Shown: positions 18,901 through 24,582, counted from the first letter of the stretch. The stretch: DNA of 64,000 nucleotides from Eledone cirrhosa (GCA_964016885.1 OZ024744.1:117563412-117627411), one strand, 5' to 3'. Notes: generated from the letters alone by a model not told the origin. Program-made: numbers and translations.

Positions 18901-21283
18901 TTTAGCCTGATTAACAAGTCTGATGAGCAGATCAGAGGCTGGAGTCAGGTCTATAACATTTATATAGATCCTGAGTCACCCATCTGTGAAACTGTCGTAA
19001 CTCTGTATAATCAATAAAGACCTTAATGTGAAACAGTGCTTTGTTTTCTCTATACACATGGACACACTGGAAGAGGAAGACCAAGGTCGACATATGTTGA
19101 TGTCCTAAGGACAGACAGTGGTCTCTTGGAGACACAGGACATGGCAGTGATAATAGAATGAGGGACAGAGACCGTTGGAGAGAACTCGTCCATGGATCTC
19201 GGGAATTTTACCCACTCTAGACATAGACATATATATATATTCGCTGTAAATGAGGTTAATGTTAGGAAAGACATCCAGCTGTAGAAACGAAGCCAATATC
19301 ACTTCTGTATGAGCAAGACATGGTTACCTGACCTAGTATTGCCCACAAGAGGACAACTTGTCTAACCCATGCTTGCGTGGAAGAATGGATGTAAAACGGT
19401 GATGATAATGATGATATATATATGTGTGTGTGTGTGAAGGCTTAGTGGTTAGAGAACTGAATTTGCAATTGTGAGGTTGATAGTTCAATTTCCGGATTGG
19501 GTGATGCAGTGTGTCCTTGAGCAAGACACTTTATTTTTTCACATTGCCCTTTCTTCCTGGAGTTGTGACTGTTGGCAATGGAAAGACCAATGGAACTTGG
19601 TCTGTGTAGATTCATCTAACCTTCACTAGCAAGAAAAGTGGACATCAAATGATGATGATGATGTGTGTTTTGGGTTTTTGAAGTTTCCATCTACTAAATT
19701 CCACTCACAAGATGTTAGTCAACCCAATGCTACTACAGTAGTAGTAATAGTGGTGGTGGTGGTGGTGGTAGTTGTGGTAGTGGTAATAGTAGAAGTGGTA
19801 GTAGTAGTATTAGTGGTAGTAGTAATAGTAGTGGTGGTAGTAGTGATTGCCATCGTCGTAAGCAATTATTATTATTATAGATAAACCCCAGTCCATAATG
19901 GGACGTAACTCTATATTGGAAAGCATAGTATCCGACTCTCTACCGATACTGCCAATCCACTGCCCGCCGAGGTTAACTTTGCCTTTCAACCTTACAGGAT
20001 TGATCAAATAAAGTACCAGTAATGTACTGGGTAATTGCTGGCCTTGTGCCAAAAGTAGAAACAATTATTATATATCAGAGTGTTGTAGTTTGCTTGAAGC
20101 ATTGTTGAATAGGAAATATAAATTTAAATAATTTTAAAAGCCTTACAATGCATTAGAAAATTAAAGGTGCCAAGATAACGATAGAATTTTACCTTAGCAA
20201 ATTAAGAACTTTTTAAAGAACATCTTAACACCAATTCCTCTTCCTTCTGCAAACACAACATCAAATACGGAAACCAAAGCAATAACATTACCACCACAGT
20301 CTTAGCTACCAAACTCAGTATAGGCACTCTGAGAATTAAGGAAGCCCTCTTGATCAAGCAGTTAAAACCTGGGATCAATAATCAAATGGAAAGAAGTAAC
20401 ACCTAAATGACTTATTTAACTTATCCAACACAATTACGCCATCATTCCAACTTCCCGGTTGCCCATTCTAAGGAATGTTTCATTCTTTCATTTAAATTAA
20501 ATCTACATCATCACTGGGCATACACACTTAAACTCACACATATATATATAACACACATATTGTTTCCCTTTTTATAAAATGCATATTCGCACATGCCTTC
20601 CACTACATAAACTTACACTCACGCACACACATACATACATCACTCAAATTATATCTACGTCATCAACACATACTTACATATATCACACACATATTGTTTC
20701 TCTTTTATCATATACACATTCACAAACGCCTTTCACTACATAAACTTACACTCATGCACACACATACATACATCATACACATACTTTCACATGTCTACCA
20801 TGAGGCACACTTATGTTCATGCACAAACAGGCATATATCACACACTTTTTCTCACACATATTTCACATTGCACACACTTAAATTCTAACGTCTTTTCCTT
20901 ACATTTAAATTAAATCTGCCATCCTAACAACAACTTATCTCCGACTGGTTCTTTAAGACTTTCACAGAGCCTCTCCCTTGATAATGGGTTTTTAAACCAA
21001 AAAATATTTGGGATAATTAAATTTGCTAAGGTAATATTTTATCGTTATCTTGGCACCTTTAATTTTCTAATGCATTGTCTGGCTTTTAAAATTATTTAAA
21101 TTTATATTATTATACATATTTTTTTCTAATTAACAATTCATTATATATATTATTTATTTTGATAATTCTCTCTCAATTTCCAGGTTTTTACCATTTAGCA
21201 TTGTTACCAAAGTAAACAGGTTCCTTGGTGTTTCCACAGCAATGGGAAAATGTCAGAAAGTTGTGGATGCAACATCTTCCTGA
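3781..21283 (+). CDS. SDR16C-type short-chain dehydrogenase (RDH10/HSD17B11-like), 3' part of the gene
   Basis: The four coding exons are 3781-3921, 9145-9389, 12610-12735 and 21184-21283, in phases 0, 0, 2 and 2. They join to 203 codons plus a TGA stop. The family oxidises or reduces retinoids, steroids or long-chain lipids with NAD(P)(H), usually at the ER or lipid-droplet membrane. Visible family features are VTILVNNAG, catalytic Ser 9208-9210, Tyr 9247-9249 and Lys 9259-9261 with the usual 13-residue Ser-Tyr spacing. The C-terminal block MIPRL....FLPF......RFLG resembles retinol dehydrogenase 10. The N-terminal ~100 residues, including the glycine-rich cofactor loop, must lie upstream. 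Oddities are HFR where relatives have HFW, and ENSMF where they have DTGMF. Substrate cannot be told from sequence. The exact subfamily is an inference from remembered relatives. Confidence 0.9.
3949..4142 (+). repeat. 80-bp tandem repeat (about 2.4 copies)
   Basis: GACTGTGGCCATACTGGGG recurs at 3958, 4038 and 4118, an 80-bp period, with nearly identical text between. A decayed relative (ACTATGACCATACTGGAGC) lies at about 13029. It is probably a duplicated piece of an interspersed repeat. Confidence 0.85.
4205..4838 (+). repeat. 96-bp tandem repeat derived from LINE coding sequence
   Basis: The ACATCTG landmark recurs at 4209, 4305, 4400, 4496, 4592, 4688 and 4784, which gives a 96-bp period with one 95-bp copy. 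Translated, each unit reads VMLHGSETW.VNVEVI, then a TAG stop, then RLERN.A.MFQW. This is recognisably the HGSETWA...RRLERNEACMLRW stretch of the RTE ORF2 found intact at 2386-2468. Thirty-two LINE codons have been amplified about 6.6-fold. Confidence 0.85.
4839..4929. repeat. Left remnant of the 60/72-bp minisatellite
   Basis: Contains GGTAAAGCCTTTACTGTGAA and ATAGTATATATAGAGTAA, the minisatellite unit that continues at 6784. It is separated from the rest by a minus-strand LINE. Confidence 0.8.
4930..6783 (-). mobile_element. RTE-type LINE, minus strand, rearranged
   Basis: Read from 6783 downwards, this copy covers the linker and RT fingers (EAIKETKNSKAA, AIYGGVIPKDWCSSILINCY), YKGKGDALERSNYRGIKL, FGFVPGKSTTDA and the catalytic AFVDLEKAFDRVP. 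It then covers VGVHQGSVLSQLL, YAAD at 5918-5907 in place of YADD, a worn Cys cluster, FRYLGDQIS, GSETWAA, RRLERNEA and RRLRWYGHVMHMEDD..RGRPRKT near 5040. It lacks the N-terminal endonuclease and the 3' tail. A 69-bp segment occurs twice (5356-5424 and 5730-5798), and a C tract at 5502-5517 falls in the coding region. It lies inside the minisatellite. Confidence 0.85.
6784..7116. repeat. 60/72-bp minisatellite, middle block
   Basis: Several units of the GGTAAAGCCTTTACTGTGAA type, with ATAGTATATATAGAGTAATG and TGTGAGATATTATGTGAGG. This block lies between the LINE at 4930-6783 and the LINE-tail insertion at 7117-7486. Confidence 0.9.
7117..7486 (-). mobile_element. LINE/SINE 3' end inserted in the minisatellite, minus strand
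   Basis: On the plus strand it opens with (ATC)n, then the CGCTAGCATGGGTTAGACAG terminal sequence. It ends with the complement of CAGTCAGTAGGCACCTCTTA, the start of the LINE 3' UTR seen at 3519. Its middle (complement of GTGTAGGTGTCACAAG..) resembles the SINE-like body at 12350. It therefore appears to be a 3'-UTR-only LINE copy, or a LINE-tail/SINE composite, inserted into the tandem array. Confidence 0.7.
7487..9104. repeat. 60/72-bp minisatellite with a 323-bp higher-order unit
   Basis: Short units (60 bp) and long units (72 bp, with an added ATATTATGTGAG) alternate. A 71-bp unit lacking one A (AGAGTATGTAAATG) recurs at 7891, 8214 and 8537, exactly 323 bp apart (3x60 + 72 + 71), which reveals a higher-order repeat. 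The minus strand is open in overlapping frames over hundreds of bases (up to 296 codons, 9077-8187). Those frames are repeat-driven and broken by each 71-bp unit. I do not call a protein. Confidence 0.93.
9145..9389 (+). CDS. SDR exon B (catalytic exon)
   Basis: The acceptor is CATATAG (ends 9144), only ~40 bp after the end of the minisatellite. The donor AACAG|GTTTGA at 9390 is a weak match to consensus (T at +3). The exon holds GHIVTIGS with the catalytic Ser, then YSSSK, the catalytic Tyr and Lys, and ends ..MFAGCEN with two bases of the next codon. Reading on past the donor gives an unrelated CT-rich frame, which supports the splice. Confidence 0.92.
9420..9475. repeat. CT-rich microsatellite
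   Basis: Degenerate (CT)n immediately 3' of exon B in the intron. Confidence 0.8.
9476..9657. mobile_element. Mariner-like MITE with 17-bp terminal inverted repeats
   Basis: AGCTAAAAAGTTCATAG (9476-9492) is mirrored by CTATGAACTTTTCGGCT (9641-9657); the arms match at 15 of 17 positions. The ends resemble mariner termini (GGCTRAAAAGTTC-type). The 182-bp interior has no transposase, so this is a non-autonomous copy. The family assignment is from memory. Confidence 0.65.
9715..9860 (-). repeat. Copy of the 1340-1695 repeat without the SINE
   Basis: The reverse complement reads CCGGAAGTGCAACTTTG.. then ATTCATTCATTATTTATTC and AAAGTAATCAAACTTATTTT, aligning with 1340-1473 joined directly to 1668-1695. 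It has a single copy of the 15-mer that is duplicated around the SINE at 1474-1652. Confidence 0.8.
9861..10270. repeat. Microsatellite-rich intron stretch
   Basis: (CCA)n near 9870-9882, GA-rich, then a CA/TACA-rich block (9960-10135) and an AT-rich end. The frame at 9911-10171 is a by-product of these repeats. No gene is seen. Confidence 0.7.
10271..10431 (-). mobile_element. tRNA-derived SINE, minus strand, internally deleted
   Basis: Antisense copy of the SINE at 1474. It runs from TTGTTTCTACTTTTGGCACA to CTACCGATACTGCCAATT. About 28 bases are missing beside the B box (GGATTTGAACGCAGCCATGC). A short AATATAAT occurs on both sides (10263-10270, 10432-10439) and may be the target duplication. 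Confidence 0.85.
10432..10604. other. Purine-rich intron spacer
   Basis: AGGAAAGGGAAAGGAAAAAA-type sequence at 10447-10485. The rest has no feature that I can name. Confidence 0.5.
10605..10990 (-). pseudogene. Decayed retroelement polyprotein C-terminus, minus strand
   Basis: The minus-strand translation gives (W)SRGRYLTWDITVGDSFASSH, then ILDAAVRARATASAAERNK, KILKYRVL, a stop, and later FQHLSLAI..GNAAS. This resembles C-terminal domains of metazoan retroelement polyproteins with a W-D-x-T....D(T/S)..SH core. I know the pattern only from memory and cannot assign a clade. Stops and frameshifts show it is dead. Confidence 0.5.
11050..11210. repeat. GT- and CA-rich simple repeats
   Basis: Short (GT)n at 11053-11117 and (CA)n at 11166-11200. 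Frames on both strands here are by-products. Confidence 0.75.
11245..11805 (+). pseudogene. Non-LTR retrotransposon ORF2 C-terminus (second family)
   Basis: The translation in broken frames reads LEKFKYLGAVFMSDGVQEAE.. then TLLDKVHNSETRESLLIEPL, LLRIERSQLRYYGHVVRM and KRPRGRP. This is the C-terminal YLG...RRYGHV..GRPR pattern of a non-LTR element distinct from the RTE copies elsewhere in the window. The clade is uncertain (Rex1-like is one possibility). At least four stops or frameshifts are present. Confidence 0.65.
11870..11945 (-). repeat. Second, imperfect copy of the CTAGCAGAAAA hairpin repeat
   Basis: TAGCAGAAAA and TTTTCTGCTA arms flank a mismatched centre. The flank ATGCACACTACATATGCTAG matches the reverse complement of 1093-1118, so this is the same family as 1061-1102 in inverted orientation. 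Confidence 0.75.
11946..12339. other. Unassigned intron sequence
   Basis: Includes a stretch (12090-12215) reading FRKDRGFEGCSVMTADN and then a stop, with the look of a worn retroelement end. AT-rich simple repeats follow (12220-12340). I do not recognise the element. Confidence 0.35.
12340..12571 (+). mobile_element. SINE-like element with (GAT)n tail
   Basis: The body is GTGTAGGTGTCATGACAAAA..GGCGTTAGGAAGGCAATCCA and the 3' end is TAACCGATGTTACCGTG..ATGGACATTAAACTG followed by (ATG)n at 12553-12569. It is the same family as 867-1055 (antisense) and 19236-19416. Confidence 0.7.
12610..12735 (+). CDS. SDR exon C
   Basis: The acceptor is TTATTGTAG (ends 12609) and the donor is AACAC|GTGAGT at 12736. 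The first base completes an Arg codon split after exon B. It reads FPSLFGPVNERYVATK..EAVL....LMIPRL, the substrate-side C-terminal region of SDR16C proteins. Confidence 0.9.
12800..13020 (+). pseudogene. Short RTE reverse-transcriptase fragment
   Basis: Reads TYADDLTLIAESIVELVKKF.. then KHGLESK.LNVNLS up to a stop, starting at the YADD catalytic motif (about 12806). It matches the copy at 1826 onward. A worn Cys-cluster remnant follows and coding similarity is then lost. Confidence 0.75.
13021..13284. other. Decayed repeat and AT-rich spacer
   Basis: 13025-13075 resembles the 3949-4142 tandem unit (TATGACCATACTGGAGCA). The remainder has no recognisable feature apart from ATCATCATTACCGTTTAATG at 13256-13275, an antisense (GAT)n tail stub. 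Confidence 0.45.
13285..14026 (+). pseudogene. RTE LINE, AP-endonuclease part of ORF2
   Basis: The apurinic-like endonuclease domain that nicks target DNA for reverse transcription. It has QEVRWRG (the catalytic Glu region), VVGRRLLTIISAYAPQAG, IVMLAGDFNGHVG, NEERVRLLEFC, TYKSGEHISQIDFLLVRQ, and PQHRLL after a stop. The main open stretch is 13333-13875. The Arg codon after LLVRQ is now TGA. A deletion and frameshift follow, then TWWWNNTVDRAI just before TTAA at 14023-14026. There a piggyBac element begins; the LINE resumes near 16809. It lacks the N-terminal start. Confidence 0.82.
14044..14059. repeat. Subterminal palindrome of the piggyBac element
   Basis: CAGCCAG-AA-CTGGCTG, a 7-bp perfect inverted repeat 17 bp inside the left end, followed by the related AAACTGGCCTAAACCGGCC at 14085-14103. 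Subterminal repeats in such elements often bind transposase (inference). Confidence 0.65.
14288..15953 (+). pseudogene. piggyBac-like transposase (PGBD-type), broken
   Basis: The N-terminal acidic region and the DDE_Tnp_1_7-type start (ALDYFFLPQTLFEVVAEGTN; MFGIKQFPRLWNYW) are open from 14288 to 14932. A frameshift near 14918 leads into YIPGKYLSVDEAMIGYKGR with the first catalytic Asp (14992-14994). A TGA lies near 15061 (TK-stop-G). A frameshift near 15218 precedes VDCFFSS with the second Asp (15224-15226). Another near 15430 precedes YNKYPGRVDKSDQ with the third Asp (15507-15509). The open C-terminus ends in a zinc-binding cysteine domain (CRMC...CSFC....CKGC). All three acidic residues are still visible, but at least three frameshifts and one stop mean no intact enzyme. 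Typical family length is about 550-600 residues. Confidence 0.85.
15954..16554. other. 3' non-coding part of the piggyBac element
   Basis: AT-rich, with several spaced CACCTG motifs (about 16006-16045, 16200-16240, 16360-16390). AAAGGGTTTTA at 16130 is weakly terminus-like, but the CACCTG motifs continue on both sides, so I take it as internal. No gene is seen. Confidence 0.5.
16555..16744 (-). mobile_element. tRNA-derived SINE, minus strand, inside piggyBac
   Basis: Antisense full-length copy (CTACTTTTGGCACAAGG .. CCGATACTGCCAATCCTCTG). It is flanked by ATTAACTCAAAATAAT (16538-16553) and ATTAACTCAAAGTAAT (16745-16760), a 16-bp target duplication with one difference. It therefore inserted after the piggyBac element. 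Confidence 0.88.
16809..18618 (+). mobile_element. RTE LINE, reverse-transcriptase part and 3' tail
   Basis: This is the downstream half of the LINE begun at 13285. It has a linker (WKAWKNGG.RDQYTAAKREAR), EAIKEMKNGKAAGPSGIVAE, YKGKGDALERSNYRGIKL, FGFVPGKSTTDA, FVDLEKAFDRIP (about 17605), intact YADD at 17858-17869, a Cys/His cluster (18027-18160: CSICRKG..C..C..H..C..C) and FRYLGDQIS. A deletion then joins ISIGG directly to LERNEA (about 18270), losing RTGW..HGSETWA. It resumes with RRLQWYGHVMRMEDD and ends in (ATG)n at 18603-18618. Frameshifts near 17445 and 17770 also break it. Confidence 0.85.
18619..19059. other. Unassigned intron sequence
   Basis: Contains CTTAACGTTTCAGACACTAG followed by TCCTTCATCAGAAG (18729-18762). 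I associate the complement of this phrase with flanks of metazoan retroelements, including Penelope-like ones (weak, from memory). A purine-rich stretch follows (18770-18840). No coding region is supported. Confidence 0.35.
19060..19235 (+). pseudogene. Short LINE ORF2 C-terminal fragment
   Basis: Reads GHTGRGRPRSTYVDVLRTDS, then after a shift MRDRDRWRELVHGSRE. This is the GRGRP..T...DRD.WRE.V pattern typical of the extreme C-terminus of non-LTR polyproteins. It differs from the RTE copies. Confidence 0.55.
19236..19416 (+). mobile_element. SINE-like element with (GAT)n tail
   Basis: Carries GGTTAATGTTAGGAAAGACA, CCAGCTGTAGAAACGAAGCC and the 3' end TTGTCTAACCCATGCTTGCG..ATGTAAAACGG with a GATGATAATGATGAT tail. 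Same family as 12340-12571 and 867-1055. Confidence 0.7.
19432..19662 (+). mobile_element. tRNA-derived SINE (second type) with (GAT)n tail
   Basis: GGCTTAGTGGTTAGAGAACT resembles a tRNA A-box region, and GGTTGATAGTTCAATTTCC a degenerate B box 30-40 bp further on. The 3' end AAAAGTGGACATCAAATG and (ATG)n match the LINE and SINE ends elsewhere. It has a different tRNA head from the 1474-type SINE. Confidence 0.7.
19735..19880. repeat. GTA/GTG trinucleotide microsatellite
   Basis: Imperfect (GTR)n then (ATT)n. The long valine-rich frame across it is an artefact of the repeat. Confidence 0.9.
19888..20068. mobile_element. Chimeric SINE with inverted halves
   Basis: 19897-19968 is the SINE head in antisense (GGACGTAACTCTATATTGGA .. 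ACTGCCAATCCACTGCCCG). 19963-20068 is the body and tail in sense (CCCGCCGAGGTTAACTTTGC .. AAAAGTAGAAACAATTAT). The two halves overlap at CCCGCC (19963-19968), which occurs at both parental positions. Confidence 0.85.
20115..21108. mobile_element. ~1-kb element with 91-bp terminal inverted repeats
   Basis: 20115-20205 and 21018-21108 are inverted copies with only a few differences (shared text includes TTAAAGGTGCCAAGATAACG). The interior has no transposase. It contains a ~136-bp direct duplication (ACACATATTGTTTC at 20551 and 20687) and CA-rich sequence. It is probably a non-autonomous DNA transposon or foldback element of unrecognised family. The right end is only 75 bp before the last SDR exon. 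Confidence 0.8.
21184..21283 (+). CDS. SDR terminal exon D
   Basis: The acceptor is CTCTCAATTTCCAG (ends 21183). The first base completes the Thr codon left open by exon C. It reads FLPFSIVTKVNRFLGVSTAM and runs to TGA at 21281-21283, fitting the FLPF....RFLG tail of retinol dehydrogenase 10-like proteins. The protein ends ..VVDATSS. Confidence 0.88.
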
Positions 21284-21530
21284 AAGCAAGAATTGATTCT
21301 ACAATACTAATCTGTTTGTTTTAAAGTATTTAAAATTTTATGTAAAACCTTTTGTTAAGTTATGTTCCAAACAATAATATACAGAAATATGGCAACAAAA
21401 AGTATATATTTATCTAAAAAAGGATTTATATTTATCATAAAACCTTCAAATATAATTTTATACATACATAAATATATATTTATATATTAAGAAAAACGAA
21501 GTTTTGTTTTCATATATTTAGTTTTTTATT
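21284..21530 (+). other. Putative 3' UTR of the SDR gene
   Basis: AT-rich sequence after the TGA. I see no AATAAA. Variant hexamers such as AATATA (21376-21381) occur, so the polyadenylation site cannot be fixed. Confidence 0.4.
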
Positions 21531-23450
21531 GTGTATGAACTTGTTACACGTGTTTCACAGAAGATTGATCAGGGTCACCTATAAGAAGTTATGGACCCAA
21601 CTACATAATTGATCTGCTCTTCAGTGTCTGTTGTGATTTCTGAGATGTTGGGTATATATAAACATTGGCCATATTTCTTTGCATGGATATATGCATATGT
21701 AAGTGTTTGAATGCATAAGCAAGGCTGCCCTACCTGTGCTTCGAGTGCTCAGTTTTGTAACACCACCAGGAAAAACCCACCACACAATATACACCTGGAG
21801 GAATTTGAAGTCAGGATCATTGCCATGATCTGGAATATTAAATTCAAGAGAACACCACTGTCAAAATTAGACTCCACAATCACGGAAATTAGAAAGTGCC
21901 CTGGAATAGTAGTACTAGCTGACAGAACTGAAAACCTATACAACATGGAGTTCAATACCTACCAACAATGCAAACAAAATACAGAAAAACTATAAAACAA
22001 CACAAGAAAATCTCACACATGAATAATCAGGCCAAGAAAATAATGTCGGACCTAAAACTTGATGAGAGGACCGATCCCTGCAGCCCTTGGAGACCGAGAA
22101 TCTCATTTAAAGACCACAAACCAGACTTAAAGAATAAGCACCCCATTAGGCTTATAACACCCTCTAAATCAGACTTTGGAAGCCTTAGAAAATCTATTAT
22201 CAACAGAATAATACCTGAACTTAGAAATAGCACTCAACTCAGCCTGTGGTCTTGTACTAGAGAGATCATAGACTGGTTCACCCACATGGACATGACGTCC
22301 AATGTTCAATTTGTACAACTTGACATATTGAACTACTATATCCCTGGTCATCATGAACAAGGCACTGATCTCAGCCATGAGTAGATCTAGACTCAAGAAA
22401 TAAAGTTGGCATCATCATAGCTAGGAAGACACTAATAGAATTTGACAATACACTTTGGGAGAGACAAGATAGACCTGACAGCTTTGACATTATAATGGGG
22501 TTGAGTGATTCTGCCCAAATCACAGACATCATTGTACCTCTTACATAAACTAGCAGTTTACAGCCCATATACTTTACAATAGTGACTTAGGTACTTCTTT
22601 AAGAATTACAGCTTGACAGTAGAAATAGAACCTAACACAAGGACTGTCAATTTCTTAGATGTCACCCTAGAATTAGACACTGGTTTGTACCACCCATACC
22701 ACAAACCCAAGAAAACCTGCAGTATGTAAATAGACACTCCAACTACCCAGAGTGTCTCTAACAGGGTGTCTACTCTTATGGCTAATGAAAATATCAACCA
22801 GCATGCTGAGTATTATAACTCAACACTGGCCCAGGGGAGGTACAAAGATAAGATTACTTATGACGACCACACTGACACAGCAGCATTACCCAAAACCCAC
22901 AGGCCTTTGACCACACATAATGATAAAAGCATGCCTTGCAGAGTAACTGCTTCCCAAAACCCGGCCCTAGCCGATAAGACAGACAAAGACGTATACCATC
23001 CACACGGAGCGAAAGCCCTACCCTCCTACGACACTAATATTAGCTCTACAAATAACCACCCTAGTACAACTTCTAACATGCATCCACACAAGATAGAAAC
23101 TACAATACCTAATGATGGACAAATGAATGATACAGACCATGATTGAATACAAAACACCCTTGTTTCTGATGACAACACCACCATAAACACAGCAAGCCAT
23201 CATAACCACACTAAATGCAACAAGACCAGAAGTTGTACGGAGACTTGGTACAATGCCCCATACTTGATACACATCGCAACAAATGTTCCCAGAACCTTCA
23301 TATACTCTACCTATATCTTTAATGCTTAGCTTAAGCTTTGTTTTGCCTTCTCTAAACACTTGCCTTGCATCCAATACACATTGAGCACACTGCCCTCCTT
23401 GCTACTGGAATTTGATTTTCACAAACTAATCTCTACATTATCTTCCTGTA
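21531..23450 (+). pseudogene. Decayed reverse transcriptase of a distinct family
   Basis: The pieces, in order, are KLDSTITEIRKCPGIVVLAD (21862-21921), PWRPRISFKDHKPDLKNKHP and RLITPSKSDFGSLRKSIINR (about 22087-22205), then LSLWSCTREIIDWF..MDM and FVQLDILNYY (to 22340). Later come FDIIMGLSDSAQITDII (22482-22533), VNFLDVTLELDTGLYHPYHK (22646-22706) and SNRVSTLMANENINQHAEYY. This order (SxKDHKPxF..RLIxPSKxxxG; FDxxDFY; FDxTMGxxDGAE; VxxLDVTLxL..GxYxPYxKP) matches a metazoan RT family that I remember mainly from cnidarian genomes. It may be Penelope-related; the clade is uncertain. The Y-x-D-D region expected near 22550-22600 is absent. Many stops are present. Confidence 0.6.
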
Positions 23451-23486
23451 TTAGATTGAATATTTACTTATGAGTGTTTGTGTATA

Positions 23487-23494
23487 TGTCTATG

Positions 23495-23543
<49 letters not shown>

Positions 23544-23544
23544 A
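23487..23544. repeat. (AT)n/(GT)n microsatellite
   Basis: Alternating TATATATA then GTGTGTGTGT. Confidence 0.9.
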
Positions 23545-23617
23545 GAAGGTTCAGTAAGTCCAAAGAAAACTGGTGAGAGAACCAATGTCAGGACTCAATG
23601 TAGACCAGAGTTTATAT

Positions 23618-23982
23618 AATAATAACAAAGTAGAGGTGTTACATAGGAGATTTATTGCTCAATCCTGGTTACAAATGTTTCCTAGGCAGCTGGCTTATGA
23701 TCTGGGAGTCACCCCAGACCAGACTCCAAGTCTGCCTGATCCTCAGACCATTGTTAACACAACAACAATCTCCTGGGTCAATCTATATCCTTGTTTGTGT
23801 CTGGCTGTTCATCTATAGATTTGATGTGATTGTTGTTGTGTTCAAGTCTGCCTGATCCTCAGATCAGTGTTGAGTCTGGTCTGGGGGTGCCAACCCAGAT
23901 CACAAGCCAGCTGTCTAGGAAACATTTGTAACCAGGATTGAGCAATAAATCTCCTATGTAACACCTCTACTTTGTTATTATT
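23618..23982. repeat. Long inverted repeat (foldback), arms ~110 bp
   Basis: 23618-23726 is inverted at 23872-23982, sharing GTAGAGGTGTTACATAGGAG, ATTTATTGCTCAATCCTGGT and TACAAATGTTTCCTAGGCAG. In the loop, AACACAACAACAATC (about 23756) is again perfectly inverted at about 23828. CAAGTCTGCCTGATCCTCAG occurs twice as a direct repeat (about 23728 and 23844). Both arms translate to the same peptide only because of the inversion. Possibly a foldback transposon; family unknown. Confidence 0.85.
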
Positions 23983-24130
23983 ATTATTACAGTTGCATTT
24001 ATCTTGCTTTATGTTCATACGAATTATCACCAAGTCACAACCAGTGACCTCAAGAGACAACAAGGTCCGCCATGTTCAAGAAAGAACATACATACTCACA
24101 CATGTATCTTTAGTGTTTAGACTTGTGATG
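23983..24130. other. Unassigned spacer
   Basis: No recognisable feature. It includes CCAAGTCACAACCAGTGACC and flanks the minus-strand LINE tail that follows. Confidence 0.4.
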
Positions 24131-24525
24131 TACTTATATTGACAGAATCTTCCTTAGTATATGGGCAGTTCCCATTAGTACTATCTTTTGTATTTCTCCT
24201 ATACGCAGGTTTCCTGGGATTTGCGATAAGTAATCATTAGACCCCTTAGGTATTATTCCCAGAGCGCCTACAACCACAGGTATTGTTTTAGTTCTCAATT
24301 TCCACATTTTTCCAATTTCTATCTCCAGGTCCTTATACTTGCTCAATTTTTCAAATGTTTTTATAGATACATTCTTGTCTATTGGAACGGACATATCAAT
24401 TAGCAGGCATACCCTCTTTTTAAAGTCCTTCAGTATTATATCAGGTCTATTTGCATCTATTTTTCGGTCTGTTTGGATGCTAAAGTTCCACAAGATTGAG
24501 ATGTGATCTTTTTCAAGTATGGGAG
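24131..24525 (-). pseudogene. LINE restriction-like endonuclease / C-terminal tail, open frame
   Basis: The minus strand is open from about 24520 to 24134: HISILWNFSIQTDRKIDANR, PDIILKDFKKRVCLLIDMSV, EKLSKYKDLEIEIGKMWKLR, IPVVVGALGIIPKGSN and TAHILRKILSI, then a stop. The RPD...(10-15 residues)...DMSVP pair resembles the PD-(D/E)xK-type endonuclease at the C-terminus of R2-like non-LTR retrotransposons (from memory of such tails). The 119-residue stretch has no frameshift, unlike most elements here. The upstream side is cut off by an (ATT)n microsatellite, so it is only a fragment. Confidence 0.7.
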
Positions 24526-24528
24526 ATG

Positions 24529-24567
<39 letters not shown>

Positions 24568-24582
24568 TCTCTATATATATAA
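24526..24582. repeat. (ATT)n then (AT)n microsatellite
   Basis: ATTATTATT repeat at 24530-24560 followed by TATATATCTCTATATATAT. Confidence 0.95.

Noticed and set aside
19663..19884. Valine-rich 73-codon frame
   Set aside because: Direct translation of a GTR microsatellite.
23018..23374. Minus-strand 118-codon frame
   Set aside because: It overlaps the decayed plus-strand reverse transcriptase, has no recognisable motif, and is best explained as antisense.
23573..24063. Two similar peptides on opposite strands
   Set aside because: They reflect the two arms of one inverted repeat, not a gene family.
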